Shown one piece after another: positions 59,555-64,000 of a stretch of DNA of 64,000 bases (positions are counted from its first letter, which is position 1; the number at the start of each line of letters is the position of its first letter). Under the pieces are notes generated by a model, which had not been told where the DNA came from, ran no database searches, and worked only from the letters and a program-made list of their open reading frames with translations. This stretch comes from Nocardioides jejuensis (lineage in GTDB: Bacteria; Actinomycetota; Actinomycetes; Propionibacteriales; Nocardioidaceae), in assembly GCF_004337475.1 (NCBI RefSeq), contig NZ_SJZJ01000016.1:62001-126000 (forward strand), written 5' to 3'. Both the position numbers and the translations under genes were made by a program.

Positions 59555-61327
59555 ATGAGCAGCACGACCGTCCCCCTCTCCCGCTGGGAGTCCCAGCGGA
59601 GCTTCGACGAGCTCGGTCGAGCGCTGCGCGACATCACCTTCTGCGTGGTCGACCTGGAGACCACGGGCGGCTCAGCCGCGGGCGGCTCGATGATCACCGA
59701 GATCGGCGCGGTCAAGGTGCGTGGCGGTGAGGTGCTCGGCGAGTTCCAGACGCTGGTCAACCCGCAGGCACACATCCCGGCCTTCATCGCGGTGCTGACC
59801 GGCATCACCGACTCGATGGTGGCCTCCGCTCCCCCGATCGAGTCGGCGCTGCCGGCGTTCCTCGAGTTCGCGGCGGGGTGCGTGCTGGTGGCGCACAACG
59901 CGCCGTTCGACATCGGGTTCCTGCAGCACTTCAACGCCCAGCAGGGCCGCGCCTGGCCGGCGTTCGAGGTGCTCGACACAGCCAAGCTGGCGCGGCGGGT
60001 GATCACCCGCGACGACGCCCCCAACTGCAAGCTCTCCTCGCTCGCGGCGGCGTTCGGGTCGACGACGACGCCCAACCACCGCGCCCTCTCCGACGCGCGC
60101 GCCACGGTCGACGTCCTGCACGGGTTGATGGAGCGCCTGGGCGGTGTCGGCGTCCACACGCTCGAGGAGCTGCAGACCTTCTCCTCCCGGGTGACCACTG
60201 CCCAGCGGAAGAAGCGCCACCTCGCGGAGGGCCTGCCGCATGCACCGGGTGTCTATCTCTTCCGCGATGACAAGGCCCGGGTGCTCTACGTCGGCACTTC
60301 CAAGGACCTGCGCGCCCGCGTCCGTTCCTACTTCACCGCGTCCGAGACCCGCACCCGGATGGGCGAGATGGTCGGCATCGCCACCCAGGTGCAGGGCATC
60401 GAGTGCGCCACCCCGCTCGAGGCCTCCGTCCGCGAGCTGCGGCTGATCGCGGAGCACAAGCCGCGCTACAACCGGCGCTCGCGCTTCCCGGAGAAGGTGC
60501 ACTTCCTCAAGCTGACCCGCGAGCCGTGGCCACGCCTCTCCCTCGTCAAGCAGGTCCTCGACGACGATGCCGATTACCTCGGCCCCTTCTCGTCGAAGAA
60601 GGTCGCCGAGCGCTCCCTCGCCGCGCTGCACGAGGCGTTCCCGATCCGGCAGTGCAACGACCGGCTGCCCCGCGTGCCGTCGAAGGCGGCCTGCGTCCTC
60701 GCCGAGATGGGGCGCTGTGTGGCTCCGTGCGACGGCACGACCGGCCCCGACGCCTACGCCGAGCTCGTTGCCCAGCTCCGCGACTCGCTGCTCCGCAACC
60801 CTGACGAGGTCGTCGCGTCGATCAACGAACGGATGGAGCGCCTGGTCGCCGACGAGCGCTTCGAGGAGGCTGCCGTGCACCGTGACCGGCTGGCCGGGTT
60901 CCTCCGGGCCGCGGCGCGCACCCAGCGCTTGTCGGCGCTCACTCGATGCCCCGAGGTGGTGGCTGCCCGCCGCAACGACGCGGGCCGGTGGGAGGTCCAC
61001 GTCGTTCGACACGGCCGCCTCGCGGCGGCGGGGCTTATCCCGCCGGGTGCCGACGCGCAGAGCTGGGTCGCCGGCCTGCAGAGCTGCGCCGAGACAGTCC
61101 TGCCCGGTCGTGGCCCTGTCCCCGCAGCGACGGCCGAGGAGTCCGAGCAGGTCCTGCGCTGGCTCGAGTCCGACGGTGTGCGCCTGATCGACGTCGCCGG
61201 CGAGTGGACCTGCCCGCTGTCCGGCGCCGGTCGCCACCTCGCGCTGCACGACGCCGTGCAGCGCTCGCGCGAGTCGCTGGTCCCCTTCGACGAGCGGCGC
61301 GAGCTGACAGTCGTCCACCGCCCCTGA
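59555..61327 (+). CDS. DEDDh exonuclease-GIY-YIG endonuclease fusion (DnaQ-UvrC-like)
   Basis: 590 aa. The N-terminal DnaQ-type exonuclease has FCVVDLETTGGSAAGGSMIT (Asp and Glu, about 30-36), HNAPFDIGFL and NHRALSDARATVDVL (His and Asp, near 180). After a linker the GIY-YIG domain starts at HAPGVYLFRDDKARVLYVGT near 230 and continues with LRARVRSYFT; UvrC-like homology covers the rest, ending with a UVR-like helix (RFEEAAVHRDRLAGFLRAAA). Such fusions are a known actinobacterial group, thought to act in DNA repair. ATG 59555 has TAGCGT 7 nt upstream. Confidence 0.88.
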   Translation: MSSTTVPLSRWESQRSFDELGRALRDITFCVVDLETTGGSAAGGSMITEIGAVKVRGGEVLGEFQTLVNPQAHIPAFIAVLTGITDSMVASAPPIESALPAFLEFAAGCVLVAHNAPFDIGFLQHFNAQQGRAWPAFEVLDTAKLARRVITRDDAPNCKLSSLAAAFGSTTTPNHRALSDARATVDVLHGLMERLGGVGVHTLEELQTFSSRVTTAQRKKRHLAEGLPHAPGVYLFRDDKARVLYVGTSKDLRARVRSYFTASETRTRMGEMVGIATQVQGIECATPLEASVRELRLIAEHKPRYNRRSRFPEKVHFLKLTREPWPRLSLVKQVLDDDADYLGPFSSKKVAERSLAALHEAFPIRQCNDRLPRVPSKAACVLAEMGRCVAPCDGTTGPDAYAELVAQLRDSLLRNPDEVVASINERMERLVADERFEEAAVHRDRLAGFLRAAARTQRLSALTRCPEVVAARRNDAGRWEVHVVRHGRLAAAGLIPPGADAQSWVAGLQSCAETVLPGRGPVPAATAEESEQVLRWLESDGVRLIDVAGEWTCPLSGAGRHLALHDAVQRSRESLVPFDERRELTVVHRP

Positions 61328-61345
61328 CAGCACTACCCTTGCCGC

Positions 61346-61963
61346 GTGGACACGTGGGACATCGCAGGCTGGGCAGGATCGGCGCTCGTCGTCCTGTCTC
61401 TGCTCCAGCACCGCGTGCTCCGGTTCCGCGTCCTCAACCTGGTGGCCTGCGGCATCCTCGTCGCCTTCAACGCGGCGCTGCACGTGTGGCCGATGGCCGC
61501 GCTCAACGCCCTGCTGGTCCTGGTCAACACCTGGTTCGTCCTGCGCCTGGTTCGCGAGATGAACGACTCGGCGGCGTTCGAGGTCTTCCCGGTCCAGCAC
61601 GACGACAGCTACCTCGCCCACGTCCTCGAGGTCCACGCCGCCGATATCGCCCGCTTCCAGCCCGACTTCGACCAGTCGACCCTCGGCCAGACCTCCGGGT
61701 GCGTGATCTACCTGGTCCAGAAGGCTGACGAGACCGTCGGCGTCGTCGTCCTGGAGATCCAGGGCGACACCGCCGAGGTGCGACTCGACTACGTCACGCC
61801 GAAGTACCGCGACTTCTCCCCCGGCGAGTTCGTCTGGCGCCGGAGCGGCATGCTGGCGACCAAGGGCGTGCGCCACGTGATCACCTCGCCGCGGATGGTC
61901 AACGCCTACTACGGCAACGTCGGCTTCCGCCGCGAGGGCGACAGCTGGGTGCTGGACGCCTGA
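61346..61963 (+). CDS. YgjV-like membrane domain fused to a GNAT-like domain
   Basis: 205 aa. Three to four helices in the first 70 residues (IAGWAGSALVVLSLLQHRVL, LNLVACGILVAFNAALHV, MAALNALLVLVNTWFVLRLV) resemble the YgjV family. Residues about 85-205 form a GNAT-type fold: IYLVQKADETVGVVVLEIQG, ITSPRMVNAYYGNVGFRREG. GTG 61346 has TACCCT 6 nt upstream (leaderless). The acceptor is unknown; acetylation at the membrane is plausible. The TGACAGTT repeat follows its stop by 7 bp. Confidence 0.75.
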   Translation: MDTWDIAGWAGSALVVLSLLQHRVLRFRVLNLVACGILVAFNAALHVWPMAALNALLVLVNTWFVLRLVREMNDSAAFEVFPVQHDDSYLAHVLEVHAADIARFQPDFDQSTLGQTSGCVIYLVQKADETVGVVVLEIQGDTAEVRLDYVTPKYRDFSPGEFVWRRSGMLATKGVRHVITSPRMVNAYYGNVGFRREGDSWVLDA

Positions 61964-61970
61964 GGCCGCA

Positions 61971-62040
61971 CCAAACTGTCAATCTGACAGTTTGGCTCTG
62001 TGTGACAGTTCCGAACTGTCATCCAGAGCGAAAGTGTCAT
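61971..62040. repeat. TGACAGTT-rich intergenic repeat, copy 2
   Basis: CCAAACTGTCA and TGACAGTTTGG (61971-61981, 61985-61995) pair around a 3-nt loop; TGACAGTTCCGAACTGTCA (62003-62021) is a second palindrome; AGCGAAAGTGTCA ends it. The 37-nt core 61985-62021 matches 34043-34079 with four substitutions. Like copy 1 it fills the gap between two convergent genes, so it may act as a bidirectional terminator. Confidence 0.85.
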
Positions 62041-62059
62041 CCGCGCGAGCGCGCGACAC

Positions 62060-63091
62060 TCACACCGCGGCGCAGGCTGCCACCCAGCGCGCCAGCGCAT
62101 CGGCCGCTGCGCCGGAGTCGATCGCGTCCGCTGCCCGCTTCATCCCGGCCTCGATCTTGGCAAGGATCTCGCCGCCCTCGGTGTCGTGGATCGCGAGGGC
62201 CGCTCCCGCGTTGAGCACCACCGCATCCCGGACCGGCCCGGTGTCGCCGGCGAGCAGCCGACGTACGACCTCCGCGTTGTACGCCGCGTCGCCGCCCCGC
62301 AGGTCCTCGGCCGTCGCCAGCGGCAGGCCGAGCTCGACCGGATCGAGCGTCGTGGTCTGCAGGAAGCCGTCGTGCGCGCGATAGACCGTGGTCGTCGTGG
62401 TCGTCGTGATCTCGTCCAGGCCGTCCTCACCGCGGAAGACCCACGCGTCGACGCCACGTTCGACGAAGACGCCCGCCATCAGCGGCGACATGCGCGCGTC
62501 GGCGCAGCCGATCGCCTGCGCCGCCGGCCGGGCGGGGTTGGCCAGCGGGCCGAGGAAGTTGAAGACCGTGCCGATGCCGAGCTCACGGCGCGCCTCGCCG
62601 GTGTGCCGCATCGCGCCGTGGAACGTCGGCGCGAAGGCGAACGTGATGCCGGTCTGGTCGAAGACCGCCGCGACCTGCTCCGGCGTCAGGTCGAGCCGGA
62701 TCCCGAGCACTTCGAGGACGTCTGCGGAGCCGGCCTTGGAGGACGCCGACCGGTTGCCGTGCTTGACGATGGGCGCGCCCGCACCGGCCGCGACGATCGC
62801 CGCCATGGTCGAGATGTTGACCGAGTGGGAGCGGTCGCCGCCCGTGCCGACGATGTCGAGCGTGCGGCCCGGGATCTCCAGCGGGGTCGCGTGCTCGTAC
62901 ATCGCCGAGAGCAGGCCGTCGATCTCGACGAGCGTCTCCCCCTTGGAGCGGAGGCCGACGGCGAAGCCGGCGACCTGCGCCGAGGTCGCCGCACCCGCGA
63001 GGATCTCGCCCATCGCCCACGCCGCCTGCTCCGACGTGAGGTCGGTGCGGGTGACCAGGGCGGTCAGGACGTCGGGCCAGGTGTGCGTCAT
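62060..63091 (-). CDS. trpD: Anthranilate phosphoribosyltransferase
   Basis: 343 aa. DIVGTGGDRSHSVNISTMAA is the glycine loop that binds PRPP; KHGNRSASSKAGSADVLEVL is the anthranilate-site motif; FLGPLANPARPAAQAIGCAD and FRGEDGLDEITTTTTTTVYR follow. Second step of tryptophan synthesis. ATG 63091 has TAGCCT 7 nt upstream (leaderless). The other trp genes are not here, but kynA-kynU in the window could deliver anthranilate. Confidence 0.94.
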   Translation of the reverse strand: MTHTWPDVLTALVTRTDLTSEQAAWAMGEILAGAATSAQVAGFAVGLRSKGETLVEIDGLLSAMYEHATPLEIPGRTLDIVGTGGDRSHSVNISTMAAIVAAGAGAPIVKHGNRSASSKAGSADVLEVLGIRLDLTPEQVAAVFDQTGITFAFAPTFHGAMRHTGEARRELGIGTVFNFLGPLANPARPAAQAIGCADARMSPLMAGVFVERGVDAWVFRGEDGLDEITTTTTTTVYRAHDGFLQTTTLDPVELGLPLATAEDLRGGDAAYNAEVVRRLLAGDTGPVRDAVVLNAGAALAIHDTEGGEILAKIEAGMKRAADAIDSGAAADALARWVAACAAV

Positions 63092-63101
63092 GGCCCGCAG
63101 G

Positions 63102-63623
63102 CTATCGGGCGGCGCGCCGACCCGCGCGACGGATTTCGATCACCGGCTCCTCGCGCAGGCTGCGGCCGACCACGCAGTAGCGCCCGGTCAGCTCGGCGAG
63201 CTTGGCGAGCTTGGCGTCGTCCGCGTCGGTGTCGAGGATCGCGGTCACGACGACCGGACCGATCCCGACGGGCACCGAGCGGTCGATGCCGAGCGTGCCG
63301 CGGGCGTCGAACGTGCTCTCGGCCACCAGCTCCGCCCGACGTACGACGATGCCCATCGCGGTTGCGACGCTCCGCATCGTGACCCCGGCGCAGCCGAGGA
63401 GCGCCTGCATGAGCATGTCGCCGCTGCAGGCGTCGGAGCCGTCTCCCCCGGTCGCGACGTGGAGACCCGCGCGCACCGGGCCGGCGAACCCCTCGATGGT
63501 CGCGGTGATGCCGTCGTCGCTCCAGTCACCGACGGCGCTGATGGCGGTCGACGCAGTGGCGGGGTCGGCGAGGTAGCGCTCCTTGACCGGCGTCTGCGCA
63601 GCCCGCAGCTGCGCGGCGTCCAT
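63102..63623 (-). CDS. OsmC-family protein
   Basis: 173 aa. A beta-rich N-terminal half (AVGDWSDDGITATIEGFAGP) is followed by CSGDMLMQALLGCAGVTMRS, the OsmC helix with two Cys (near 70 and 82) that reduce organic peroxides. ATG 63623 begins 13 nt after the stop of the upstream regulator-like gene, same orientation. In the window the unit reads regulator-like gene then OsmC. Peroxidase activity is inferred from family. Confidence 0.85.
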   Translation of the reverse strand: MDAAQLRAAQTPVKERYLADPATASTAISAVGDWSDDGITATIEGFAGPVRAGLHVATGGDGSDACSGDMLMQALLGCAGVTMRSVATAMGIVVRRAELVAESTFDARGTLGIDRSVPVGIGPVVVTAILDTDADDAKLAKLAELTGRYCVVGRSLREEPVIEIRRAGRRAAR

Positions 63624-63636
63624 CAGCCCACGTCCA

Positions 63637-64000
63637 TCAGGAGGACGCCGGCACGCGCGACCGGAGCAGTCCGGTCACGACCGAGGCCAGCTGGATCGGG
63701 TCGAGCGGCTGCGGCACGGCGGCATCGGCCCGCGACCACGTCGCGAGCCAGGCGTCCTGCGGACGCCCGGTGAGGACGACCAGCGGCGGACACTGGGCGA
63801 TCTCGTCACTCAGCTGACGCGCGATGCCCATCCCGCCGGCCGGCACCGCCTCGCCGTCGAGGATCGCCAGGTCGATCTGCCCGCCATCCATCTGCTGGAT
63901 GACGACCGGCTCGGTCGCCACCTCGACGTACTCGAGCTCGGGAAGGTCCGGGTGGGGCCGCGATCCGAGCGCGAGCAGCACCTGCCGCCGCACCGTCGCG
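63637..64000 (-). CDS. Response-regulator-like protein, C-terminal part (truncated by window edge)
   Basis: The frame runs off the right edge; 120 codons are visible. The first in-window GTG (63993) is preceded in frame by Ala-Thr codons, giving ATVRRQVLLALGSRP, and a receiver domain would have an acidic pair just beyond the edge. IDLAILDGEAVPAGGMGIAR holds the putative phospho-Asp position, followed by LVVLTGRPQD and AVPQPLDPIQLASVVTGLL. No DNA-binding domain is attached. It is 13 nt upstream of osmC. Confidence 0.65.
   Translation of the reverse strand, partial: ATVRRQVLLALGSRPHPDLPELEYVEVATEPVVIQQMDGGQIDLAILDGEAVPAGGMGIARQLSDEIAQCPPLVVLTGRPQDAWLATWSRADAAVPQPLDPIQLASVVTGLLRSRVPASS

Overview
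The window is a 64 kb piece of a very GC-rich actinobacterial chromosome. It most resembles Nocardioides or a close relative. The order metF, polyprenyl synthase, Rv2175c-like protein, PASTA kinase pknL, class II DAHP synthase, with mraZ/rsmH close by, matches the Rv2165c-Rv2178c neighbourhood of Mycobacterium tuberculosis, with local insertions. The genes DUF4126, HEPN_SAV_6107, SCO6745-type, SigE-type sigma, MacS-type kinase and the Tad/Flp pilus also fit this group. I saw no tRNA, rRNA, CRISPR array, complete insertion sequence or prophage.

Layout. 0-0.8 kb: the start of the division/cell-wall cluster reading leftward (rsmH start, an mraW-type leader RNA, mraZ and its operator/promoter). 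0.8-9.2 kb: a MoxR-DUF58-transglutaminase operon and assorted single genes. 9.2-20.4 kb: the pknL neighbourhood, carrying a membrane-anchored RNase Sa-like ribonuclease with its barstar inhibitor, a LysM transglycosylase, endonuclease IV, and a DUF559-type nuclease gene bracketed by two matching 53-bp hairpins. 20.4-23.1 kb: murL-murD2, the alternative route for D-glutamate in peptidoglycan. 23.1-27.4 kb: a SigE-type sigma factor with a coupled membrane protein, then kynA-kynU. 27.4-32.5 kb: an accessory-looking stretch of small membrane proteins, lipoproteins and one secreted protein. 32.5-45.9 kb: glpK, a histidine kinase/flavin reductase/response regulator operon, plsC, an esterase, a ROK kinase, TadE/TadG, an ArsA operon and an acyl-CoA synthetase. 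46.1-55.4 kb: a compact Tad pilus operon (cpaB, cpaE, cpaF, a VWA-TadB fusion, tadC) with a two-component system at its end, followed by two Flp pilin genes separated by a strong terminator. 55.4-64 kb: a metallopeptidase/NlpC-P60 group, a DnaQ-GIY-YIG nuclease, trpD, an OsmC protein and a partial response-regulator-like gene.

Gene expression logic. At 23 transcription-unit starts a TAnnnT -10 box lies 6-8 nt before the start codon with no Shine-Dalgarno sequence, so leaderless mRNAs seem to be the norm for first genes. Genes inside operons overlap by ATGA, GTGA or TGATG, which suggests translational coupling. Several intergenic spaces hold palindromic elements: a 139-bp imperfect palindrome at 11.2 kb, paired 53-bp hairpins at 17.8 and 18.9 kb, and two related TGACAGTT-rich elements at 34.0 and 62.0 kb. 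These, the VWA-TadB fusion and the flavin-reductase-containing two-component operon are the observations most worth following up.

Basis: names rest on motifs and neighbourhood read by eye; no database search was run. Coordinates are from direct reading, and start codons were chosen from the -10/leaderless pattern, Shine-Dalgarno sequences or stop-start overlaps.
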